64,000 bases of DNA from NCBI RefSeq assembly GCF_002150685.1, contig NZ_MSSW01000003.1:62001-126000 (forward strand), given 5' to 3'. Under the pieces are notes generated by a model, which was not told where the DNA came from, made no database searches, and worked only from the letters and a program-made list of their open reading frames with translations. Within the stretch, counting starts at the first letter, position 1; each line of letters starts with the position of its first letter. A program made the position numbers and the translations under genes. The stretch comes from Algoriphagus antarcticus. GTDB lineage: Bacteria > Bacteroidota > Bacteroidia > Cytophagales > Cyclobacteriaceae. Shown here piece by piece: positions 18,121-26,925 of this stretch.

Positions 18121-18153
18121 AGACCTGCCGGGTTTTCAAAACCCGGCAGGTCT
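18121..18153. repeat. REP palindrome downstream of the RAYT gene
   Basis: AGACCTGCCGGGTTTT pairs with AAAACCCGGCAGGTCT in a 33-bp palindrome, nine bases after the RAYT stop and 23 bases before cas1, followed by TTTTCTAA. It is probably the RAYT substrate; as a strong hairpin with a short T-run it could also reduce read-through from cas9 into cas1. Confidence 0.88.
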
Positions 18154-18175
18154 TTTCTAATTAACGAAATTATCT

Positions 18176-19069
18176 ATGATCAAACGAACACTTTTTTTCG
18201 GTAACCCTGCTTACCTGAGCACAAAAAATGAGCAGATTTTAATTTCATTCCCAGATGATAAACCAGATCGGATTGTACCTATCGAAGACATTGGAATGCT
18301 TGTGTTAGAGCACCAGCAAATTACAATTACGAATGGGCTGCTCTGCAAACTTATAGATAGAAAGGTAGCTGTCGTTACCTGCAATGCTCAGCATCTTCCT
18401 GATGGGCTTTTACTCCCTATGCATGGACATACCGAACAAGTGGAGCGAGTTGGACATCAATTGAATGCTAGCCTACCACTTAAAAAGAACCTTTGGCAAC
18501 AAACTGTAACTGCTAAAATTGAAAATCAACATGGGTTACTAAAGGAAAAAGGGAAACCAAGTAAGCGAATGGAGTATCTGTCAAAAAATGTGAATTCGGG
18601 AGATACAGGAAATCATGAGGCTCAGGCCGCAGCTATTTATTGGCAGAGCTTATTTGATATTCCGGATTTCAACAGGGGTCAATCAGGCATTCCTCCAAAC
18701 AATTTGTTGAATTATGGTTATGCAATTTTGCGGGGCATTATTGCAAGGGCGCTCGTTTCTTCAGGTTTACTGCCAAACGTGGGGATTTGGCATCACAACA
18801 AGTACAATGCGTATTGTCTAGCGGATGATATTATGGAGCCATATCGTCCCTATGTGGATTTGGTAGTTTCACATATCGTAGAGACTGAAGATTGCTATGA
18901 CGAATTGACTGTGGAGCTTAAAAGAGAATTGCTGACAATTCCAGCTTTGGATGTGGTAATTGACGGACAGAAAAGCCCGTTGATGGTAGCTGCCAGTCGA
19001 ACGAGCAATTCACTTTATGAGTGTTTTGCAGGGATCAGTCGAAAGATTATTTATCCGGAATATGCATGA
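18176..19069 (+). CDS. cas1: CRISPR-associated integrase Cas1
   Basis: The 297-residue Cas1 integrates new spacers together with Cas2. The N-terminal beta domain starts [20 protein letters not shown], and the helical catalytic domain has the three metal ligand regions: [11 protein letters not shown] (E148), [26 protein letters not shown] (H206/H207 and E221). The form matches type II Cas1. The gene starts 23 bases after the REP palindrome and its stop overlaps the cas2 start by eight bases. Confidence 0.96.
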   Translation: MIKRTLFFGNPAYLSTKNEQILISFPDDKPDRIVPIEDIGMLVLEHQQITITNGLLCKLIDRKVAVVTCNAQHLPDGLLLPMHGHTEQVERVGHQLNASLPLKKNLWQQTVTAKIENQHGLLKEKGKPSKRMEYLSKNVNSGDTGNHEAQAAAIYWQSLFDIPDFNRGQSGIPPNNLLNYGYAILRGIIARALVSSGLLPNVGIWHHNKYNAYCLADDIMEPYRPYVDLVVSHIVETEDCYDELTVELKRELLTIPALDVVIDGQKSPLMVAASRTSNSLYECFAGISRKIIYPEYA

Positions 19070-19409
19070 GAATTATTATTCAAGGCTTAATCAATATCGA
19101 AGTTTGTGGGTCTTAGTATTTTTTGATCTGCCCACCGAGACGAAAAAAGATAGAAAAATCGCTTCATCTTTTCGTAAGAAATTACTTGATGATGGATTTG
19201 CAATGTTTCAGTTTTCGATCTATATGCGATTCTGTGCCAGTCGAGAAAATGCCGAAGTGCATACACGCAGGGTAAGGATAAATCTCCCACCAAAGGGGAA
19301 GGTGGGTATTATGCAGATTACAGATCGACAGTTTGGGATGATGGAATTATTTCATGGGAAAACTATTGCAGAGAAGGAACAACCCGTTCAGCAGTTAGAA
19401 CTTTTTTAG
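19062..19409 (+). CDS. cas2: CRISPR-associated protein Cas2
   Basis: The 115-residue protein partners Cas1 in spacer acquisition. It shows the ferredoxin-like Cas2 pattern [19 protein letters not shown] with the conserved Asp after strand 1, and later [20 protein letters not shown] and [16 protein letters not shown]. The frame extends upstream to 19017 inside cas1, but ATG 19062 ([15 protein letters not shown]) fits the family length and gives an eight-base overlap with cas1. Confidence 0.95.
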   Translation: MHENYYSRLNQYRSLWVLVFFDLPTETKKDRKIASSFRKKLLDDGFAMFQFSIYMRFCASRENAEVHTRRVRINLPPKGKVGIMQITDRQFGMMELFHGKTIAEKEQPVQQLELF

Positions 19410-19556
19410 ATTGTCTGTAAACTTTTCTAATCCACCTCGGAGGATTGGAAAAGATAATGCCGGGTTAGCACAGGTATAGAGCACCAAAAGACCCAATTTT
19501 TATTTTCCTAAAAACGAGCATAAAAAACAGCATACCAGCCACTTAGCGTGGGGTAT
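19410..19556. promoter_or_regulatory. cas2-array junction (candidate spacer-acquisition leader)
   Basis: The 147 bp between the cas2 stop and the first repeat hold an imperfect hairpin, CTTTTCTAATCC / GGATTGGAAAAG (19422-19454), and then a strong minus-strand terminator. The repeats next to it are all of consensus sequence while the far ends of both arrays carry mutated repeats. By the usual rule that old repeats decay at the trailer, this side is the likely acquisition end; that is inference. Confidence 0.5.
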
Positions 19557-19560
19557 GCTG
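19522..19560 (-). terminator. Minus-strand terminator at the cas2-proximal end of the array
   Basis: CAGCATACC (19528-19536) and GGTATGCTG (19552-19560) are perfect inverted repeats with an inner CCAC/GTGG stem. Read on the minus strand, the hairpin is followed directly by six T residues. Its last four bases are the end of the first repeat. It would stop a pre-crRNA transcript running leftward through the array. Confidence 0.85.
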
Positions 19561-22500
19561 TGATTTCCACTGGAAAGATACATTTTGAAAGCAATTCACA
19601 ACGGTCTTTGCTTCCAACATGTAAGCCTTTGCGCTGTGATTTCCACTGGAAAGATACATTTTGAAAGCAATTCACAACAAGTCGCCGAAAGTTGGCCTAA
19701 AACTTTCGCTGTGATTTCCACTGGAAAGATACATTTTGAAAGCAATTCACAACTGGATCCCTGCATCCTCACGATGGATATGGGCTGTGATTTCCACTGG
19801 AAAGATACATTTTGAAAGCAATTCACAACCGGGTGGCTATTCACGATCAACCCTTCGAAGCTGTGATTTCCACTGGAAAGATACATTTTGAAAGCAATTC
19901 ACAACATTCTACATGAACAAGACAATAGGAGAAGGCTGTGATTTCCACTGGAAAGATACATTTTGAAAGCAATTCACAACTAAGGAGGGGAAACCAATTT
20001 GCCAAAGCCAGCTGTGATTTCCACTGGAAAGATACATTTTGAAAGCAATTCACAACACGCTATTTATTATCTGTTTTTTTTTTATGCTGTGATTTCCACT
20101 GGAAAGATACATTTTGAAAGCAATTCACAACACCTTCTTTGACAGCTAGGCGCATACGTGAGCTGTGATTTCCACTGGAAAGATACATTTTGAAAGCAAT
20201 TCACAACTACTGATGTCTACGAAGATGATCAAACAGCGCTGTGATTTCCACTGGAAAGATACATTTTGAAAGCAATTCACAACGGATCGGATCTTGAGCT
20301 TTACAGAATGCCAGCTGTGATTTCCACTGGAAAGATACATTTTGAAAGCAATTCACAACTGTACTTAAGAACATTGTCTCCACGAATATGCTGTGATTTC
20401 CACTGGAAAGATACATTTTGAAAGCAATTCACAACAAAGGCGAACTTCAACCCCTAAAACAAAGGGCTGTGATTTCCACTGGAAAGATACATTTTGAAAG
20501 CAATTCACAACTCTTCAATTCGGCATTTACGAGAACATGGGGCTGTGATTTCCACTGGAAAGATACATTTTGAAAGCAATTCACAACAATGATCCGTACC
20601 GAGGCAAATCTAGGGGCGCTGTGATTTCCACTGGAAAGATACATTTTGAAAGCAATTCACAACCCTGGTCAAGCGTTGGAATATTCTTTGTTGGCTGTGA
20701 TTTCCACTGGAAAGATACATTTTGAAAGCAATTCACAACTAAGGACAAAACGGTTTTCATTTTATGAAAGCTGTGATTTCCACTGGAAAGATACATTTTG
20801 AAAGCAATTCACAACGGTTGAAAAGACACACTCCATTTTTTAAAAGCTGTGATTTCCACTGGAAAGATACATTTTGAAAGCAATTCACAACTCTATCAAC
20901 TAAAGATCTGGATGGAAGATAGCTGTGATTTCCACTGGAAAGATACATTTTGAAAGCAATTCACAACCCTGCCATGATTGAAAATACTTCTGTTCAGCTG
21001 TGATTTCCACTGGAAAGATACATTTTGAAAGCAATTCACAACTGGTTTGGCTTCTCGGTCGCTCTGTCGCTGGCTGTGATTTCCACTGGAAAGATACATT
21101 TTGAAAGCAATTCACAACTAGAGAATGAAGGGGCTAAAGGATTCATTAGCTGTGATTTCCACTGGAAAGATACATTTTGAAAGCAATTCACAACACCTTA
21201 AACCACACGCTGAAAAGGATTTCTGCTGTGATTTCCACTGGAAAGATACATTTTGAAAGCAATTCACAACAAGATTCGGTTGATTATGAAAGCAGTCAGG
21301 GCTGTGATTTCCACTGGAAAGATACATTTTGAAAGCAATTCACAACCCTTACTACAATAACAACCGCAGGGGCGATGCTGTGATTTCCACTGGAAAGATA
21401 CATTTTGAAAGCAATTCACAACGAACGGTCTTACAGGCCATTTCATCCGTGAGCTGTGATTTCCACTGGAAAGATACATTTTGAAAGCAATTCACAACCA
21501 TTGGACAATTCCTTTGCGTATTTAATGGCTGTGATTTCCACTGGAAAGATACATTTTGAAAGCAATTCACAACTTACCGTGTTGCCTGAATCCTGCTGAA
21601 GCTGCTGTGATTTCCACTGGAAAGATACATTTTGAAAGCAATTCACAACTGAGGCGACCAAAGTGCCAGCAACTGCAAAGCTGTGATTTCCACTGGAAAG
21701 ATACATTTTGAAAGCAATTCACAACGATAACTCATTGATGCAGAGCAGGCCGTTGCTGTGATTTCCACTGGAAAGATACATTTTGAAAGCAATTCACAAC
21801 GCAATTTTATTTTCATCTTTCAAGAACCCTGCTGTGATTTCCACTGGAAAGATACATTTTGAAAGCAATTCACAACAAGAAAGACCCACAAGATTTGGGC
21901 AGAGTAGCTGTGATTTCCACTGGAAAGATACATTTTGAAAGCAATTCACAACATATAAACGTGTTAGGTGCAATGCCAGCGGGCTGTGATTTCCACTGGA
22001 AAGATACATTTTGAAAGCAATTCACAACAGCTGTCTATTCTTTCCAACACCGTTATTTGCTGTGATTTCCACTGGAAAGATACATTTTGAAAGCAATTCA
22101 CAACTACAGATGTGCGCTCAGCACCTTCCATAAAGCTGTGATTTCCACTGGAAAGATACATTTTGAAAGCAATTCACAACGTAAAGACCCTATTCCTAGT
22201 AAGTCGTTCCGCTGTGATTTCCACTGGAAAGATACATTTTGAAAGCAATTCACAACACGGAACACACCTCGATGCATCAGCCATGCGCTGTGATTTCCAC
22301 TGGAAAGATACATTTTGAAAGCAATTCACAACGGATAAAAACTTTAAATACTTCTTGAGATTGCTGTGATTTCCACTGGAAAGATACATTTTGAAAGCAA
22401 TTCACAACAACAATAATGTTCTATAACACCCCATAGAAGCTGTGATTTCCACTGGAAAGATACATTTTGAAAGCAATTCACAACAAGGTGCTCGCGCGGA

Positions 22501-23546
22501 TGCAATAGGTCAGCGCTGTGATTTCCACTGGAAAGATACATTTTGAAAGCAATTCACAACGAGATGTGCAGCAGTCCGGAGAAGCGCAGCGCTGTGATTT
22601 CCACTGGAAAGATACATTTTGAAAGCAATTCACAACTATGAATATGTACGTACGTTCTACCATGTTGCTGTGATTTCCACTGGAAAGATACATTTTGAAA
22701 GCAATTCACAACTGATATAACCTTTTTCCTTCAATCGCTTCAGCTGTGATTTCCACTGGAAAGATACATTTTGAAAGCAATTCACAACCACTTTTTTACA
22801 GTTCTTTTTTTGCTTTTTGCTGTGATTTCCACTGGAAAGATACATTTTGAAAGCAATTCACAACGCGTGCTGGTGTCTATCGTGGTTCAAGTGGGCTGTG
22901 ATTTCCACTGGAAAGATACATTTTGAAAGCAATTCACAACCGAAAGTTTTGACGCGATCCATCTGATAGTGCTGTGATTTCCACTGGAAAGATACATTTT
23001 GAAAGCAATTCACAACGGCTTCTTATTCAATACCGATAATCCAAACGCTGTGATTTCCACTGGAAAGATACATTTTGAAAGCAATTCACAACTTTGACTG
23101 CCAAGCTGGGAACGGATAGTACGCTGTGATTTCCACTGGAAAGATACATTTTGAAAGCAATTCACAACCTGCCTCTTCTATTGCTTATCCCCTATTTGGC
23201 TGTGATTTCCACTGGAAAGATACATTTTGAAAGCAATTCACAACATACTAGTATTATTGGGTAAAGATTCTTTAGCTGTGATTTCCACTGGAAAGATACA
23301 TTTTGAAAGCAATTCACAACCTGTGGTAGTAGAATGTTTTGGTTTAACAGCTGTGATTTCCACTGGAAAGATACATTTTGAAAGCAATTCACAACTAGCG
23401 ACAGGAAAGTATGAAAGTTATTTTCGCTGTGATTTCCACTGGAAAGATACATTTTGAAAGCAATTCACAACATAGAACATTCGAATCGTTTTGCGTACCT
23501 GCTGTGATTTCCATTGGAAAGATATATTTTGAAAGCAATTCACAAC
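19557..23546 (-). CRISPR. Type II-C CRISPR array 1: 53 repeats of 46 bp, 52 spacers
   Basis: I counted 53 repeats and 52 spacers; 44 spacers are 30 bp and eight are 29 bp, which accounts exactly for the 3990-bp length. In crRNA sense (minus strand) the repeat begins GTTGTGAATTGCTTTC and ends GGAAATCACAGC. All repeats looked identical except the last one (23501-23546), which has two changes (CCATTGG for CCACTGG, GATATATT for GATACATT). No spacer was seen twice. The strand is set by the tracrRNA anti-repeat and by the terminator at the left end. The repeat contains TTG, an 18-base gap, and TATCTTTC, close to the Bacteroidota promoter form TTTG-N19-20-TAnnTTTG, so each unit may start its own crRNA. 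Confidence 0.98.
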
Positions 23547-23625
23547 TGCTCGCCATTATTTTATTGAAAAGATCTGAATTTTTAAAACCAATTTTTTACT
23601 ATCTTCAGTTTCTAATCCATTAAAA

Positions 23626-24807
23626 ATGAAACTCTTGGCTATGACATTACAGCAACTAATCAGACCCCTTTTCAAATTCCTACTTTTTAATTTTGTTACA
23701 TTTTTCACGCTATCTGCCAACGCCCAATTTCAAATTGTAGGGATGCAATTTAATGGGAATTCTGCAGATGCTGTCAATTTAACAATCATTGCCCCAAACG
23801 GAACGCCATTTACGGGCATTGTTCCTTATGATCAAAGTAAACCTTACAATTCAGGAACAACATTCAAAACTCCAGCTAACACGTCAATCGCTATTCTTTA
23901 TAAAGGGCAGACGCAAATCATGGACCCCAATTCTGTGCTAAAAGTAAGTATCGTCAAAAACGGTGTGGTGGCGCAGACGTTGACGGGCCGGGTGAAGCAC
24001 GTGCTTAAGGATGTCAAGTCAAAACTTGGTTTTTATAAAGCGGGCAATGGCTATACTTGGGCGCATGCTGAAGGCACAGAGTTTTATGTAGAAGCTTTTC
24101 AAAAGAGTAAAAAAGCAAAATTCACGACAGAAGAAGGTACAATTGCCATCATTCAAGAAGTTCCTATTAGTATCAATGAGGCTGCAAAAAATGAAAAGAC
24201 ACGAGGGAACAGAGGTGAAGGGCGTGAACTCACAACCACCAAAAAAATCTACAGCAGTGCAGGAGAAGAATATATTGCTGGTAATGTTGACTCTATAAGT
24301 TACAGAACCTACGAAGAGGCATTGCAGGCTTTTGAACAAGAAATCAATCAAAAGGAGGGGCAAGGTAATTTCTTTATGGAAGAGATGGCGGACGACTTTA
24401 CCCTCTTGGGCGAATTATACCTTGATAATGGACAGTATGATCAGGCCATAGAACCACTGCGTAAAGCGGTTTATTACAATTCTGAAGCTAATCCTGAGGA
24501 TTTGATGTTTTTGGAATCTTATTTATATCTCGCTGAAGCCCTGAGATATTCTTCTAACGAGGAAGATTTTAATGAAGGGGTCAATTTTGCACAGAAAATT
24601 ATTCAAACATTAACTGAAGTGTTAGATGAATATACTGAAGAATACAACTATGCTTTGGAGCTGGAAGATTATGATTATGCTTGGGACTTGTGCTATGAAC
24701 TGGTTGACATCAACGAATATTTAGGCTGGTCTTATGACCTTTTGGACCAAACCTCACAAGCCGATCATTATTACCAAGCGTCAGACGATTACCATAGCCA
24801 CCTCTAA
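23626..24807 (+). CDS. Secreted FecR-domain protein with C-terminal TPR repeats
   Basis: The 393-residue product has a long signal peptide ending near TLSANAQ, so it should be periplasmic. Residues about 45-165 form a FecR-like beta domain (SGTTFKTPANTSIAILYKG, VLKVSIVKNGVVAQ, YTWAHAEGTEFYVEAF, KFTTEEGTIAII). After a charged linker the C-terminal half (about 245-390) holds TPR-like helices (LGELYLDNGQYDQAIEPLRKAV, LYLAEALRYSSNEEDF, GWSYDLLDQTSQADHYY). It starts 80 bases after array 1 and its stop is one base from the start of the CHASE2-TIR gene, so the two form an operon. I infer that it is a periplasmic partner or ligand-presenting subunit of the CHASE2 sensor. No FecA/FecI-type iron-uptake genes are nearby. 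Confidence 0.75.
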   Translation: MKLLAMTLQQLIRPLFKFLLFNFVTFFTLSANAQFQIVGMQFNGNSADAVNLTIIAPNGTPFTGIVPYDQSKPYNSGTTFKTPANTSIAILYKGQTQIMDPNSVLKVSIVKNGVVAQTLTGRVKHVLKDVKSKLGFYKAGNGYTWAHAEGTEFYVEAFQKSKKAKFTTEEGTIAIIQEVPISINEAAKNEKTRGNRGEGRELTTTKKIYSSAGEEYIAGNVDSISYRTYEEALQAFEQEINQKEGQGNFFMEEMADDFTLLGELYLDNGQYDQAIEPLRKAVYYNSEANPEDLMFLESYLYLAEALRYSSNEEDFNEGVNFAQKIIQTLTEVLDEYTEEYNYALELEDYDYAWDLCYELVDINEYLGWSYDLLDQTSQADHYYQASDDYHSHL

Positions 24808-24808
24808 C

Positions 24809-26398
24809 ATGAAATTCATTACGTTTAAACGTCTCGCTATTTATTTGATCACATTTTTTGTGCTTCTCGGTCTGTCCTTGACGCTTACCAGTTTTTGGAA
24901 ACAGTGGGATGCTTCATTATATGGAGCATTGTACATTGATGCTGATGCCTATGAGAGCAATCTTTCAGATCAAATTGCGGTAGTCAATATTGAAAAGCCC
25001 GATCTCGACAGTAAAGATGCTTCCTTAAAACAATTTAGAGACAAAATCATTGCGTTTCTCAATACCGTAAACGCGCACCACGCCAATAATGAAAATCCAA
25101 AAGCCATTCTCTTGGATATTTCCTTTTCCAAAGATACCGTTCAACTGCAGGCTTTAAAAGAAGCTGTGCAACAATTAACCAGCAAGAATGAAAAGGTCTA
25201 TGCGGTCTATAGTCTAAAGGATTATTTTGATAAATTGCCCATATTTCAATCCAATGATGCTGGGCAGGCCAGAGTGTTGTATGACAGTGTCTTTACAGGA
25301 GGGCGCTTACAATCTGGTTTTATAGCTCACGATAATTTGATCACCTATCCTTCTGATATTTACTTGCAAACCGGATTTAGAGACTCTGTCCAAATTGAAT
25401 CCATCATAAAACGCGTCAACTTAGATCGACAAGGGTCCAAGATAACCCCAGAATTTGAACAATTGGTTTCGCCTTTAGGTCCTATTGAAGCCATGGAGAA
25501 ACAAACCTACAGCTTTGAGATTCCTGATGGCAGTGGTATGGAGGGAAGTTTTAGTCCAGCCCTGAATATCGATGATAAATTTATCTTGGTGGGCGATCTC
25601 AAAAATGATTACCAAGAAGATATTGAAACCCCCCGAACCTATTTTATGGCGTGGGCACTCAATGAGAAACTGGTGGATCAAAAAATGGTAAAACAGCCCA
25701 TGAACAATTTGGCGATTATCATCGGTCAGACCTTGTTCTTTAGTTTGTTTATAGTCCTTGTTTTTTCATTGCTGTTCAAATATATTACTGCATTGAAAAC
25801 CAAACCCAAAACATTGGCAGTGCTTGCCTTTATCATAAGTCTGATCTTTTTTGTGCTATATGGCATGCTCATTTATACTTTTGATAGAATCATCCCCATT
25901 GGCCTAACCTTATTAGGGATGTTGATTGCGGTACTATTGACCTGGCGTTTTGCTTATAAATTTCTGGTAACGGGCGTAGCGGAAGGTGCCGAAAAATACG
26001 ATGTGTTTATCAGCTATTCCCATGGCAACAGCGCCTGGATCAAACAAAATGTTTATGAACCCTTAAAAACCTTCAAAAAAGAAAATGGCGAAAGCCTCAA
26101 CATTTTTTTTGATGAAAAAAGCATTGGCGTTGGCGAAGCCTTTACCTCCAAATATATGTGGGGCATTGTAGACTCCAAAGTCTTCATTCCGGTAATTTCT
26201 GAAGAATATTACGGAAAAAACCACTGCAAAAACGAAATGGATTTGGCCTATAAACGTTCCGTTGAAAAACTGCTAAAAATTATACCGATTGCCTTCTCCT
26301 ATAATTGTGTGCCACAAATCTACACGCACATCAATTTTTTGGACATTACGGTAAATCCTAAATTTATGGAAGCTATTAGGGAGAGCTTATTGAAATAG
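24809..26398 (+). CDS. CHASE2-like membrane sensor fused to a cytoplasmic TIR domain
   Basis: Starting at ATG 24809 (the open frame extends to 24734 inside the upstream gene), the protein has 529 residues. An N-terminal membrane helix (about 10-29) precedes a 270-residue extracytoplasmic domain with AILLDISFSKD and a FILVGDL strand typical of CHASE2. Three closely spaced membrane helices follow (about 298-385), the usual CHASE2 order. The C-terminal TIR domain runs from EKYDVFISYSHGNSAWI (E395) to the end, with IFFDEKSIGVGEAF, SKVFIPVISEEYY and HCKNEMDLA. E476 in the last motif sits where NAD-cleaving TIR domains keep their catalytic Glu. I infer a transmembrane switch controlling NADase or TIR signalling; enzyme activity is not shown. 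CHASE2 normally feeds kinases or cyclases, so a TIR output is unusual. Confidence 0.8.
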   Translation: MKFITFKRLAIYLITFFVLLGLSLTLTSFWKQWDASLYGALYIDADAYESNLSDQIAVVNIEKPDLDSKDASLKQFRDKIIAFLNTVNAHHANNENPKAILLDISFSKDTVQLQALKEAVQQLTSKNEKVYAVYSLKDYFDKLPIFQSNDAGQARVLYDSVFTGGRLQSGFIAHDNLITYPSDIYLQTGFRDSVQIESIIKRVNLDRQGSKITPEFEQLVSPLGPIEAMEKQTYSFEIPDGSGMEGSFSPALNIDDKFILVGDLKNDYQEDIETPRTYFMAWALNEKLVDQKMVKQPMNNLAIIIGQTLFFSLFIVLVFSLLFKYITALKTKPKTLAVLAFIISLIFFVLYGMLIYTFDRIIPIGLTLLGMLIAVLLTWRFAYKFLVTGVAEGAEKYDVFISYSHGNSAWIKQNVYEPLKTFKKENGESLNIFFDEKSIGVGEAFTSKYMWGIVDSKVFIPVISEEYYGKNHCKNEMDLAYKRSVEKLLKIIPIAFSYNCVPQIYTHINFLDITVNPKFMEAIRESLLK

Positions 26399-26554
26399 GA
26401 GGGCCTTGTTCTGCTTGGGCACTTTCTGGCAATCATTTATAATAGTCTAGTAATAATACTTTTTCTTGCAGTAAGGATATTACAAAACCCTATTTTTTTC
26501 AATTCCCAAGTGTTTTATTGTGAAAGACTGGAAGATTTTTATGCCAATGTATTC

Positions 26555-26590
26555 CAAAAAAAAAACCGCCATTGAAAGACGGTTTTTGTA
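26555..26590. terminator. Terminator for the ferritin-like remnant, possibly bidirectional
   Basis: AAACCG (26563-26568) pairs with CGGTTT (from 26580), with a long A-tract on the left and TTTTT on the right. It therefore works for the minus-strand ferritin-like gene and may also end the FecR/CHASE2-TIR transcript. Confidence 0.75.
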
Positions 26591-26603
26591 CACAAAATAT
26601 TTT

Positions 26604-26925
26604 TTAACCTATAATAAAGATACCACCTATGGCAAGTACCTCATCCATTGTTAATGGTTCGTCAAACGCTTCTGTAAGCGCATCGTCTCCTCCAAAATTA
26701 GCAAACATTCCTGCTAAATTAACGCCACCCTGAACTTTGTCTGATTCAGGCGTTGCGCCTCCATAAACAGCTGCAAATGCTGCTGGTAATGTGTTTTCAG
26801 ATTGCGTAATCCACCCTTTTTCATCACGCATCCGTCTTACCTGAGCCGCATGTCTCGCTTCTACAGAATGAATTTGCAAAGCATACTGCAATAAGGCATT
26901 GTCATTGGCTAAAGCACCAGCTTGT
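26604..26925 (-). pseudogene. Ferritin-like-domain gene, 5' half lost at the CRISPR array 2 boundary
   Basis: The last 106 residues of a ferritin-like protein are readable: AQAGALANDNALLQYALQIH...EARHAAQVRRMRDEKGW, then LPAAFAAVYGGATPESDK and a C-terminal LTMDEVLAIGGIF. The ExxH-like EARHA and long helices fit the C-terminal half of the Bacteroidota ferritin-like family. Upstream the frame runs straight into a CRISPR repeat, whose translation (MLSKCIFPVEITA) supplies a false N-terminus. The missing 5' half is not seen beyond array 2 either (28034-28263). It has its own intact terminator, so the truncation is a breakpoint and probably recent. Confidence 0.75.

Noticed and set aside
19585..23623. 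Dozens of 60-96-residue open frames across array 1 with MYLSSGNHS, NCFQNVSFQWKSQ or VISTGKIHFESNSQ
   Set aside because: They are translations of the CRISPR repeat, which has no stop in several frames; they recur with the 76-bp period and have no start or homology of their own.
23547..23625. Leader sequence of array 1 at its right edge
   Set aside because: The adjacent repeat is the only mutated one in array 1, as expected at a trailer, and the region is simply the promoter gap of the FecR-TPR gene; a promoter firing into the array cannot be excluded, but nothing shows it.
23626..24807. FecR protein as an anti-sigma regulator of iron uptake
   Set aside because: It has a cleavable signal peptide and TPRs instead of a cytoplasmic anti-sigma region, and no FecI sigma factor or FecA receptor is adjacent.
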